DNA of 64,000 nucleotides from Lentisphaerota bacterium (GTDB lineage Bacteria; Verrucomicrobiota; Lentisphaeria; Victivallales; Victivallaceae), in the NCBI GenBank assembly GCA_015061725.1, contig SUVX01000006.1, positions 1 through 64,000 on the forward strand, read 5' to 3'. Numbering within the stretch: the first letter of the stretch is position 1; each line of letters starts with the position of its first letter. The translations under genes and the position numbers were made by a program. This document shows, piece after piece, positions 16,898 through 24,645 of the stretch. The notes under the pieces are model-generated. The model was not told the origin of the DNA. It searched no databases and saw only the letters and a list, made by a program, of their open reading frames with translations.

Positions 16898-17776
16898 ATG
16901 AATGAAAATATCAAGCCGCATATTTATAAAGCGGAATCTTTTTTTACAGAAGATTTCCCTTTTGCCATCCGGTATGCTGTCAATCAGAACAGCGAATTTA
17001 ATATCGGCCGGCGTTTTCAGCGGAAATTCTGGAAAATTGCGTACATCCTTTCCGGAGAAGGAAACTACATTATCGGTAATCTGAAATTTCCCTTTCAGAA
17101 AAAAACACTTATCGTTGTTCATCCGGATGCACATACCACTTATGAGATTCGGGGAAAAGAAATCACGCTTTTCAATCTTGTTTTTGCCCACTCTTTTCTG
17201 GATCAGAATTTCACGGGCATTCAGGACAATCTGGATTTTTTGCGTATTTTTTCAACTGAATACGATTCCCGGCTGGAATCGCCGCTTTTTCTTCTTTCGG
17301 CTGATAAGGAGATCGATACACTCATTCACCGCATTTACAATGAATTTGAAGGCAACGAACACAACCGTCAATGGATGCTTAAACTTTATTTTCTTGAATT
17401 GCTGTTGTTGATCGTGCGCCGCAGTGAACATATGTCCATCCGTAATCCGGAGTGGACTGCCAATTACGTTCATGAATATTTACAGCAGAATTTTCAGAAA
17501 GAATTTTCCCAGAAAGATATGGCTGTAAAACTGGGCCTGACTCCGGAAAGACTCTGCAGACTTTATCGGGAACACCGCGGCAGCAGCATCATGAATGAAT
17601 TGAAACGCATCCGCCTGGATCATGCAGCAGAGCTGCTGACCGCTTCTTCTCTCAAAATTTGGGCAATCAGCGAAAAAGCCGGTTTCCGGGATCTCCGAAA
17701 TTTTTACAGGACCTTCAAGAATTTCTTCGGTATGACGCCCGAAGAATTCAGAATAAACCATACTGGTAAAAATTGA
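16898..17776 (+). CDS. AraC-family transcriptional regulator
   Basis: The protein is a sugar-responsive activator type: an N-terminal cupin-like sensor domain (about residues 1-150) and a C-terminal pair of helix-turn-helix motifs (about 195-290). The motifs end in the family signature AEKAGFRDLRNFYRTFKNFFGMTPEEFR. I chose the ATG at 16898 (292 residues). The frame stays open to 16844 and an ATG also exists at 16883, and none has a strong ribosome site. It lies 111 bases upstream of the isomerase operon on the same strand and probably controls it. Confidence 0.8.
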   Translation: MNENIKPHIYKAESFFTEDFPFAIRYAVNQNSEFNIGRRFQRKFWKIAYILSGEGNYIIGNLKFPFQKKTLIVVHPDAHTTYEIRGKEITLFNLVFAHSFLDQNFTGIQDNLDFLRIFSTEYDSRLESPLFLLSADKEIDTLIHRIYNEFEGNEHNRQWMLKLYFLELLLLIVRRSEHMSIRNPEWTANYVHEYLQQNFQKEFSQKDMAVKLGLTPERLCRLYREHRGSSIMNELKRIRLDHAAELLTASSLKIWAISEKAGFRDLRNFYRTFKNFFGMTPEEFRINHTGKN

Positions 17777-17801
17777 CATTTGAAGCAAAGATGTCAATAA
17801 A
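17773..17801 (+). promoter_or_regulatory. Putative promoter of the isomerase operon
   Basis: A consensus -35 TTGACA (17773-17778) and AATAAA (17796-17801) are spaced by 17 bases. Transcription from here would start near 17808 and include both arms of the 5' hairpin. TTGACAT (17773-17779) and ATGTCAA (17791-17797) also form a perfect inverted repeat inside the promoter, a possible operator. The -35 box overlaps the stop codon of the AraC gene. Confidence 0.5.
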
Positions 17802-17816
17802 AAACCATTCTGCAGT

Positions 17817-17892
17817 TGCATTTTGTCTCTGGAATGATAATTTATTTCAGAACTTTGAGTTTCCATCAAAATTGAGGAAGAGACAAAATGCA
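17817..17892 (+). promoter_or_regulatory. 14-bp inverted repeat enclosing the isomerase start codon
   Basis: TGCATTTTGTCTCT (17817-17830) is the exact reverse complement of AGAGACAAAATGCA (17879-17892), with 48 bases between. The right arm contains the ATG at 17888-17890 and touches the GAGGAAG ribosome site (17874-17880). In RNA the start would be buried in a 14-bp stem, so translation could be switched by an unfolding signal. It could instead be a pair of DNA operator half-sites. Confidence 0.5.
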
Positions 17893-19339
17893 GATATCAA
17901 GGCGCAAGCCATTGACCGGCAAGGTCGCTGTGTTGTCCGTCGGATTGGATACCTACTGGAAACAATTTCCCGGACTGCTGGACGAATTGAAAGAAAAAAC
18001 CGCCTCCCTGATTTCAAAACTCGGCTCTCATCATGTTGAAGTTACCGATCTGGGAATGATCGACAATGCAGGCAAGGCCTATGCCGTTCTGCCTGCCTTG
18101 AAAGCTGCGGATCCGGATGTGTTGTTTGTGGATATGGTAACTTACGCAACCAGTGCTACCTTTGCCGCTGTCATCCGTGAAATAAACTGCCCGGTGGTTC
18201 TGGTCGCACTTCAGCCGCTGAAAGCAATGAACTATACCCGCGGAACGACCTATATGCAGCTGTGCAACGATGATTTCTGTTCCGTTCCTGAATTCACCGG
18301 CGTCGCGGAACGTATGGGCAGAAAAGTTGCCGATGTGATCATCGGCAGTTTGGAAGATGACCCCGTCGCGGATGAAGAACTTGCCGTCTGGTGCCGGATC
18401 GCCTGTGTCCGTCATGATCTGCGCCGGGCGCGTTTCGGACTTATGGGGCACGTGCTGGATACCATGCTGGATATGCAGACAGACCCGACCGCCGTCACCG
18501 CAGCATTCGGCGCACACGTTTATCCTTGTGAACCGGATGAAATCATGAAAGAGTATGCGGCATTAAGTGATGGTGACACCGAAGTTCAAGTCATGAGCGG
18601 GCGGATCCTTGATTTCTTTGATACGCCCGAGCCGGGAGCGGACGCCATTGCTCAGAAATTAACTCAAAAGGATCTGCTGACAGCAGCCAGAGCAGCCGTG
18701 GCACTTGAAAAATTCATTCTCCGCCGGAATCTTGACGGTTTTGCTTACTATTATGAAAGCAGTCCGGATTCGGCAATGCGGGAATTGGTGACCAACTTCA
18801 TCGTCGGCAATTCGCTTCTGACCAGTGCCGGATTTCCCATGTGCGGAGAATTTGACATCAAAACTTGTATTGCGATGCTGATCATGGACAGATTGGAGAT
18901 CGGCGGCAGTTTTGCTGAATTTCATCCCATTGATTTTGTACGCGGAACTGTTCTGGTTGGACATGACGGTCCCCATCACCTCAATATCGCCGGACAGAAA
19001 CCGGTCATCCGCAGTCTGAAAAAATATCATGGCAAACCGGGAACCGGAGCCGGGGTTGAGTTCAGTATCCAAAGCGGTCCGATCACTCTTTTGAGTATCG
19101 GTGTGAAGGCGGACGGCAAATTCAAATTCATCATCGCTGAGGGTGAAGCGTTTGACTATCCCATCCCCGCAACCGGAAATACCAATACACATGGAAAGTT
19201 TCAGCCCGATATCCGGACATTTCTGAAAAAGTGGAGTCTGGAGGGACCGACACACCATTTTGCTCTGGGGATCGGACACCACGCCCGGACGATACAGAAA
19301 ATCGCAGAGAGTTTTGATATTGAGGCTGTGATTGTATGA
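17888..19339 (+). CDS. L-arabinose/L-fucose isomerase family protein
   Basis: The 483-residue protein has the three-domain layout of L-arabinose and L-fucose isomerases, which interconvert aldose and ketose in the cytoplasm using Mn2+. Landmarks are GLDTYWKQFPGLLDEL at the start, DVLFVDMVTYATSATFA in the first domain, and the catalytic region. Likely metal ligands and catalytic residues are Glu290 (YYYESSP), Glu321 (CGEFDIK), His346 (EFHPIDF) and His464 or His465 (GIGHHAR). This spacing resembles that of AraA. The length is close to AraA (about 500). The exact sugar cannot be decided from sequence alone. It overlaps the esterase gene by four bases and follows the AraC regulator. Confidence 0.8.
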   Translation: MQISRRKPLTGKVAVLSVGLDTYWKQFPGLLDELKEKTASLISKLGSHHVEVTDLGMIDNAGKAYAVLPALKAADPDVLFVDMVTYATSATFAAVIREINCPVVLVALQPLKAMNYTRGTTYMQLCNDDFCSVPEFTGVAERMGRKVADVIIGSLEDDPVADEELAVWCRIACVRHDLRRARFGLMGHVLDTMLDMQTDPTAVTAAFGAHVYPCEPDEIMKEYAALSDGDTEVQVMSGRILDFFDTPEPGADAIAQKLTQKDLLTAARAAVALEKFILRRNLDGFAYYYESSPDSAMRELVTNFIVGNSLLTSAGFPMCGEFDIKTCIAMLIMDRLEIGGSFAEFHPIDFVRGTVLVGHDGPHHLNIAGQKPVIRSLKKYHGKPGTGAGVEFSIQSGPITLLSIGVKADGKFKFIIAEGEAFDYPIPATGNTNTHGKFQPDIRTFLKKWSLEGPTHHFALGIGHHARTIQKIAESFDIEAVIV

Positions 19340-20121
19340 AAATTTCTGAACAGATAAATTATTCGCAATACTCTGCCGGAGACCTGTATCTGCCTGAGGG
19401 GAAAATCCCGTCAGGCGGATGGCCGGTCGTTCTTGTTATCCACGGCGGTGCCTGGACCTCTCTTGATAAAAATTCAATGACTGAAGTCAGTAAAGAACTT
19501 TGCCGGAACGGTCTTGCTGTTTTCAATATCAATTACCGGCTGGCTCCGGAACACCCGTATCCGGCCGGCGTGACCGATTGCAGAACAGCCGCCGGATTTC
19601 TTGTCGAAAACGCCGGGAAATACCGTTTGAATAAAGATTTGCTGTTTATTCTCGGCGCTTCTGCCGGCGGACATTATGCTCTTTTGACCGGCTTGAAAAC
19701 ATCGGGGTATTCCGTTGCCGGGATCGTTTCCATTTCCGGGATCAATGATGTGTTTGCCGATTTTGCAGTTCATAAAGAACGTTATCAACTGCTGCTGGGC
19801 AGGGAAGCAAGTCCGGAACGGCTCCGGGAGATCAATCCTTCTGAATATTGTTATGACGGCGCACCTGAAATTTTCTGTACGCATTTTATTGCCGATCAGG
19901 TCGTTCCGTTTGCCTGCTGCTGCGATTTTGTTTCCCGGGCCGGAGAAAAAAATATGAAAGTCGGCGTTTACAGTTATTATCTTGAACGGGATAACCAGGG
20001 ACACGGAATATGGATACCTGAAGCATTGCCCGGGAAAAAACTTTATCCGGATATCAGCAATAATATTATTTACTTTTTCAACCATATCATCAACAGGAAA
20101 AACAGCCATGAACAAATTTGA
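19336..20121 (+). CDS. Alpha/beta hydrolase, HSL-type esterase
   Basis: This 261-residue enzyme is of the hormone-sensitive-lipase/BD-FAE type. The oxyanion-hole motif HGGAW is at residues 36-40 and the nucleophile is Ser109 in GASAGG. The likely acid is Asp187 (IADQVVP) and the likely base His223 (NQGHGIW). There is no signal peptide, so it acts in the cytoplasm, probably removing acyl groups from imported sugars. The start overlaps the isomerase stop (ATGA), which argues for a shared pathway. Confidence 0.8.
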   Translation: MKISEQINYSQYSAGDLYLPEGKIPSGGWPVVLVIHGGAWTSLDKNSMTEVSKELCRNGLAVFNINYRLAPEHPYPAGVTDCRTAAGFLVENAGKYRLNKDLLFILGASAGGHYALLTGLKTSGYSVAGIVSISGINDVFADFAVHKERYQLLLGREASPERLREINPSEYCYDGAPEIFCTHFIADQVVPFACCCDFVSRAGEKNMKVGVYSYYLERDNQGHGIWIPEALPGKKLYPDISNNIIYFFNHIINRKNSHEQI

Positions 20122-21241
20122 AAGAAAAAAAATCTTTGCCTATTATTTTCCGAACTGGCACGTTGACCCGATGAATGAAAAATGGCATGGACCGGGGTGG
20201 ACGGAATGGAATCTTGTCAAATGCGCCACGCCGCGTTTTCCGGGACACAAGCAGCCTAAAGTTCCGGTGTGGGGATATGGTGATGAATCGGAACCGGCTG
20301 AAATGGCAAAAAAAATCGATGCCGCAGTCCGGCATGGCGTAGACGGATTTATGTTTGACTGGTATTATTACAGTCAGGGACCTTACCGCAACCGTTGTCT
20401 TGATGAAGGTTTTTTGAATGCCGCCAATGTGAAAGATATTGAGTTTGCCGTTATGTGGTGCAATCACAGTGCCATTCAGGCACATCCCGGCAGCCGGATG
20501 TTCCGGACACCGGAACTCTGCTCCGGAACCGTGGATGCGGAAACATTCCGTGCTGCAACAGAACACTGCATTAAAAACTATTTCAATCATCCCTCTTATC
20601 TGCGGATAGACGGAAAACTTTATTTTTCCATATACAGTCTGCCGAAAATGGTACGGGAACTGGGCGGTACTGCTGCCGCACGGGCACTGTTTGATGATTT
20701 CCGTTTCCGGGTCGAAAAAGCCGGACTGGGACAGCTTCATCTCAACGCAGTCAATCTGGAAAATATGTCCGCTCCGGATGTTACAGATCCGGAAAAAGTC
20801 AATTCCCTGACCGGAGAACTCGGACTCGACTCCCGTTCCGGACACGCCTGGACATGGACCGAACCGGATTTCCCCTGCAGAAAGTATGCTCTCGTTGCCA
20901 AATCCAATATGGATAAATATCCTCATTACTGGCAGGATTTCAAACTGCGTTACAATCCGGTCGTCTGTGTCGGCTGGGATCCCAGTCCGCGTACTGTTCA
21001 ATCAGAAGTGTATGAAAACATCGGTTATCCCTTCACCTCCATTCTCTCAGAAAACACGCCGGAAGAATTTGAAAAGGTGCTGCGCCGTATGCGGGAGTTT
21101 ATGGAGTCGGATATTTATACCGGGGATCTGCTGTTTCTCCATTCCTGGAACGAGTGGACAGAAGGCACTTATCTTGAACCGGATACTGAATACGGTTACG
21201 GTCATCTGGAAGCGGTCCGGAACGTTTTCGGCTTATCCTGA
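20108..21241 (+). CDS. GH99/WbsX-like glycoside-processing protein
   Basis: The start chosen is the ATG at 20108 (377 residues, MNKFERKKIFAYYFPNWHVD). A longer frame from 19982 would lie inside the esterase gene. AYYFPNWHVDPMNEKWHGPGWTEW and the later FLHSWNEWTEGTYLEPD are the hallmarks of the WbsX/GH99-like family, a TIM-barrel group related to endo-mannosidases. There is no signal peptide, so it is likely cytoplasmic. It overlaps the esterase gene by 14 bases and is the last large gene of the isomerase operon. Confidence 0.8.
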   Translation: MNKFERKKIFAYYFPNWHVDPMNEKWHGPGWTEWNLVKCATPRFPGHKQPKVPVWGYGDESEPAEMAKKIDAAVRHGVDGFMFDWYYYSQGPYRNRCLDEGFLNAANVKDIEFAVMWCNHSAIQAHPGSRMFRTPELCSGTVDAETFRAATEHCIKNYFNHPSYLRIDGKLYFSIYSLPKMVRELGGTAAARALFDDFRFRVEKAGLGQLHLNAVNLENMSAPDVTDPEKVNSLTGELGLDSRSGHAWTWTEPDFPCRKYALVAKSNMDKYPHYWQDFKLRYNPVVCVGWDPSPRTVQSEVYENIGYPFTSILSENTPEEFEKVLRRMREFMESDIYTGDLLFLHSWNEWTEGTYLEPDTEYGYGHLEAVRNVFGLS

Positions 21242-21259
21242 TATGACGGAGGAAGAAGA

Positions 21260-21361
21260 ATGTTGAAATCCACTGTGATTAAATCATGTTATCCGGCTGT
21301 AATGGCGGGGCAACCGGTCCCGGAACTTGAAATGCGTAATTTGAAACTTCAAATTCAGTAA
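21260..21361 (+). CDS. Possible 33-residue small protein
   Basis: An ATG at 21260 lies behind GGAGGAAG (21248-21255) and opens a 33-codon frame to TAA at 21361 (MLKSTVIKSCYPAVMAGQPV...). Nothing is recognised. A good ribosome site 18 bases after the previous stop is the only argument for it. The palindrome at 21338-21355 overlaps its end. Confidence 0.3.
   Translation: MLKSTVIKSCYPAVMAGQPVPELEMRNLKLQIQ
21338..21355. repeat. Short palindrome before the pseudopilin gene
   Basis: AATTTGAA and TTCAAATT are exact reverse complements separated by AC. It is 35 bases before the pseudopilin start, so it could be an operator. No T-tract follows, so it is not a terminator. Confidence 0.35.
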
Positions 21362-21389
21362 ATAACGGTAAATAAACAGGGAGTTGAAA

Positions 21390-22226
21390 ATGAAAAGTTT
21401 TTCAGAATCAAGCCGCAGATCCATTCGGAAATTTATGGGATTCACTCTTGCAGAACAACTTGTCGTCACTGCACAATATTACTGCAAAAAACTCTTGAAT
21501 CTTACCCAACATAAATTCTCTTTCGAACGGCACAAAATGACCCTGTCCCCCAATCTCTCCCCCTTTACTTTGATAGAACTGCTTGTTGTTATTGCGATCA
21601 TCGCCATTTTAGCGGCGATGCTTATGCCCGCACTGCAGAAAGCAAGAGAGACCGGACGCAGTTCAAGCTGCCAGAGCAATTTACGCCAAATCGGTTTTGC
21701 GGTGGCAAATTATGCTGATGCCAACGATGACTGGACACCGCATACAGCGCCTTACAATAAGTTGATTTCAGACAAATACATTCCCGGAAAAATGTTTATC
21801 TGTCCGACCCGTTACAATCCGTTTCATCCCTATCCTTATCTGAATGGACAGGATCGCTGTACATATCTTTTCGGACTGCGTTTCTGCGGATATGTCTATG
21901 CCAGCGGTGCCGTTTTGGCTGAGGCTCCGCCGGTTTCATTCAAAATGCTCAGGCGTCCGGCGGCGATACCTGTTCTGGCGGATGCCTATTGGAAACAGGC
22001 AGACGGTCCGTTTACAGGAACTCCTAAAAACATCAGCATGGCCTTCTTCAAGGGTACGTTTACCGGAGGTGCCAATGATTGTTTCCAGTCACTTCATCAC
22101 TCAAATTTGAGCAACCTTCTTCTGGCGGACGGTCATGTCAAGGCATACAGCCGGCAGGGGTACGAATCAGATATTTACGGCTATAAAGAATATCATCCGG
22201 TCAGCAAAAAACTGTTGACCGAATAA
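21390..22226 (+). CDS. Pseudopilin-like protein with two prepilin motifs and H-x9-DG end
   Basis: The ATG at 21390 follows AGGGAG and gives 278 residues. A degenerate prepilin motif [10 protein letters not shown] occurs at residues 17-26. A complete one, [20 protein letters not shown], begins at 59. The residue before the second motif is Pro rather than the usual Gly. The hydrophobic helix should anchor the protein in the inner membrane before processing by a prepilin peptidase. The C-terminus carries [12 protein letters not shown], the H-x9-DG pattern of the DUF1559-type pseudopilins expanded in Planctomycetes, Verrucomicrobia and Lentisphaerae. It directly precedes the DUF4838 gene (16 bases). 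Confidence 0.8.
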   Translation: MKSFSESSRRSIRKFMGFTLAEQLVVTAQYYCKKLLNLTQHKFSFERHKMTLSPNLSPFTLIELLVVIAIIAILAAMLMPALQKARETGRSSSCQSNLRQIGFAVANYADANDDWTPHTAPYNKLISDKYIPGKMFICPTRYNPFHPYPYLNGQDRCTYLFGLRFCGYVYASGAVLAEAPPVSFKMLRRPAAIPVLADAYWKQADGPFTGTPKNISMAFFKGTFTGGANDCFQSLHHSNLSNLLLADGHVKAYSRQGYESDIYGYKEYHPVSKKLLTE

Positions 22227-22242
22227 AGAAGGTACATTCTCC

Positions 22243-24645
22243 ATGAAAAGAATATTCCTGAAATTGCTTTTACTGTCACTTCTGTCGGCATTGAATGCCG
22301 ATGTTGTCCTTGTCCGCAACGGGATAGCGCAGGCCGAGATCGTGCTTGAAAAGAATCCCCGGCGTGCAGCGGCATTCGCAGCGGCGGAGTTACAGTATCA
22401 TGTGAAAAAAATCACAGGAGCGACTTTGCCGCTGGTTTACGGAAAAGCAACCGGAAAACTTTTTCCGGTATATGTCGGTGAAACGGATTTTACCCGGTCG
22501 CAGGGATTGTGCAATGCGGATTTCAAAATTCAGGAATATTTGGTTTCAGTGTCTGACAGGCGCATTATCCTGCAGGGACATGACCGGGAAGACCGCAGAA
22601 AAATGGATTATTCAGATTGGAGAACCTTTCCGGATACCTCCACCCGCGATAAATACGGACAGGGAGGAACCGGCGGTTTTTATGAACAGGGCAGCTGTTA
22701 TGCCGTCTATGATTTTCTTGAAAAACTCTGCGGTGTCCGCTGGTATCTTCCGACTGAACTCGGTTTGGAATATGTTCCGCGCAAAACACTTACCGTAAAA
22801 ACTTCAGGGATCCGCCGCGTAAATAATTCTCATCACCGCATTTTAGTCAAAGAATTGGGGATCGCGGCAGATTTTCACGGAGATCAACTGCCGGGAGGCA
22901 CAACAGATGTTCTTGACCGCCGGGAAGCTATACTCTGGTCCCGCCGGATGCGGCTGGGCGGAACCGCTTTTGCCTGCAATCACTCGCTTTACGGGTATTA
23001 CCGACGCTTCCTGAAAACGCATCCTGAATTTTTCGCTCAGGGGTACACCGGACGGCCGCCGCAATTGTGCTACACCAATGAAGCTTTAGCTGAACAGGTC
23101 GCTCAGGATGCCCGGGATTTTTTTGACGGCAAATACAAAATCGCTTCCGTTCTTGCCAATGGAGATTTCTTTTCTGTGATGCCTATGGATAATCTTCATT
23201 TCTGCAAATGTCCGAATTGTCAGAAATTGATAAAAAAAGAAAATATCCGCGGCAGTTCTGTTTATACTGATAAATTAAGCCGTTATTATTACTCTTTTGT
23301 CAATAAGATTGCCCGCAAACTGGCAAAAACGCATCCGGGCAAGTATATTACGACGGCAGCATATAATCACTCATCCCTGCCGCCGGAGGGAATGACACTT
23401 GAAAAAAATGTGGTGATCGTCATGTGTCTCGGGATCCGTCAGCCTTACAATTCAGAGAGACGTGAAAGTGATATGAATATGATCCGCCAATGGCATCAGG
23501 CGGCTCCGGATAATTTAAAATCCGTCTGGTTGTATTTCTGCTATCCGGTTCTGGACGGTATTGCCGGAAAATACAATGCGTTTCCCGGATTTTTTTCAAA
23601 AGACCTGATCAAAGTCTGCCGTGAATTTCACAAATACGGCGTAAAAGGTTTTTTCATAGAACCCAGTTATGCTTACGGCAAAGTCCGCAATGCGCTTCTG
23701 GATCAACTGGAACTGTATCTTATTTCCAAACTTTTTGATGATCCGGCTGCTGACGGCATGGCTTTGCGCGGGGAATTTTTCCGCCGTTACTACGGCAATG
23801 CCGGAAAAATCATGGAACAATGCATAAATGAAATGGAAGATGTTTTCTGCGACAGTAAAGTACAATATGTGGATGAGGGAGTCCAGACGCAATGGATCGC
23901 TTGGGGGGTGCTGGGAACTGATGAACGTATGAAACGCTGGGGAAAAATGCTGGATGAAGCTGAACGTATTGCTGATACGCCTCAGGTGAAAAAACGTCTG
24001 TCTCTTTTCCGCAGCGGCGTTTGGAAATATATGCTGACAGGGAAAAAAGCCTGTGACAAAACTCTGCCTGTCCGCCAGGCTACTGCAGGAAAAAAGATCC
24101 GTGTTCCCTTTATTTCAGATAAATCCTGGAAAAATGCAGCCGCTTTCGGGGAATTTTACACTTTTGACGGCAGAATTCCCGGTTACAAAGTAAATGGAAA
24201 AATGAAACATGACGGAAAAAATCTTTATATCCGCATGACAGCTGACGGACCGGACAGTTGTTTCCCCACTCCGAAAAGACCGCCGTTTTTCTACAATGAC
24301 GGCTGGTGGCTTTACTTTGCAAAACAGCGGTCGCGCCCTTATCATCAACTGCTGATCAATCCGGATGGAACATTTACGGCACGGGCGCATATTTATGCGG
24401 TTCAGCCGTGGCAGATCAAACCGGAAATAAAAGTTGCTTATGATAAAACTGTCCGGCGTTCCATTGAGATCGTCCTGCCGTTCAAAGACTTGACACCGGG
24501 CGGAGCGCGTCCGGGCGAAAAAATTTATTTCAATATTATCCGCGGCAATCCTGATGTCATATCCGCTTGGATACCGACTTTTACAGCCGGCAGGGATACG
24601 CCATCAAGATTCGGTGTGATGGAACTTGAAAAGGAAAATCAATGA
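22243..24645 (+). CDS. Secreted DUF4838 protein with CBM9-like C-terminus
   Basis: The 800-residue protein has a Sec signal peptide (about residues 1-19, MKRIFLKLLLLSLLSALNAD). The N-terminal region (about 20-130) resembles the alpha-glucuronidase-type N-domain found before glycosidase barrels (AAAELQYHVKKITGATLPL). DUF4838 follows at about 215-480, a TIM-barrel-like domain of presumed glycoside hydrolases. A Cys-rich C-KCPNCQ motif within it may bind metal. Residues about 620-795 look like a CBM9/DOMON-type carbohydrate-binding domain. It likely acts on polysaccharide in the periplasm or outside. It overlaps the next gene by four bases. Confidence 0.75.
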   Translation: MKRIFLKLLLLSLLSALNADVVLVRNGIAQAEIVLEKNPRRAAAFAAAELQYHVKKITGATLPLVYGKATGKLFPVYVGETDFTRSQGLCNADFKIQEYLVSVSDRRIILQGHDREDRRKMDYSDWRTFPDTSTRDKYGQGGTGGFYEQGSCYAVYDFLEKLCGVRWYLPTELGLEYVPRKTLTVKTSGIRRVNNSHHRILVKELGIAADFHGDQLPGGTTDVLDRREAILWSRRMRLGGTAFACNHSLYGYYRRFLKTHPEFFAQGYTGRPPQLCYTNEALAEQVAQDARDFFDGKYKIASVLANGDFFSVMPMDNLHFCKCPNCQKLIKKENIRGSSVYTDKLSRYYYSFVNKIARKLAKTHPGKYITTAAYNHSSLPPEGMTLEKNVVIVMCLGIRQPYNSERRESDMNMIRQWHQAAPDNLKSVWLYFCYPVLDGIAGKYNAFPGFFSKDLIKVCREFHKYGVKGFFIEPSYAYGKVRNALLDQLELYLISKLFDDPAADGMALRGEFFRRYYGNAGKIMEQCINEMEDVFCDSKVQYVDEGVQTQWIAWGVLGTDERMKRWGKMLDEAERIADTPQVKKRLSLFRSGVWKYMLTGKKACDKTLPVRQATAGKKIRVPFISDKSWKNAAAFGEFYTFDGRIPGYKVNGKMKHDGKNLYIRMTADGPDSCFPTPKRPPFFYNDGWWLYFAKQRSRPYHQLLINPDGTFTARAHIYAVQPWQIKPEIKVAYDKTVRRSIEIVLPFKDLTPGGARPGEKIYFNIIRGNPDVISAWIPTFTAGRDTPSRFGVMELEKENQ

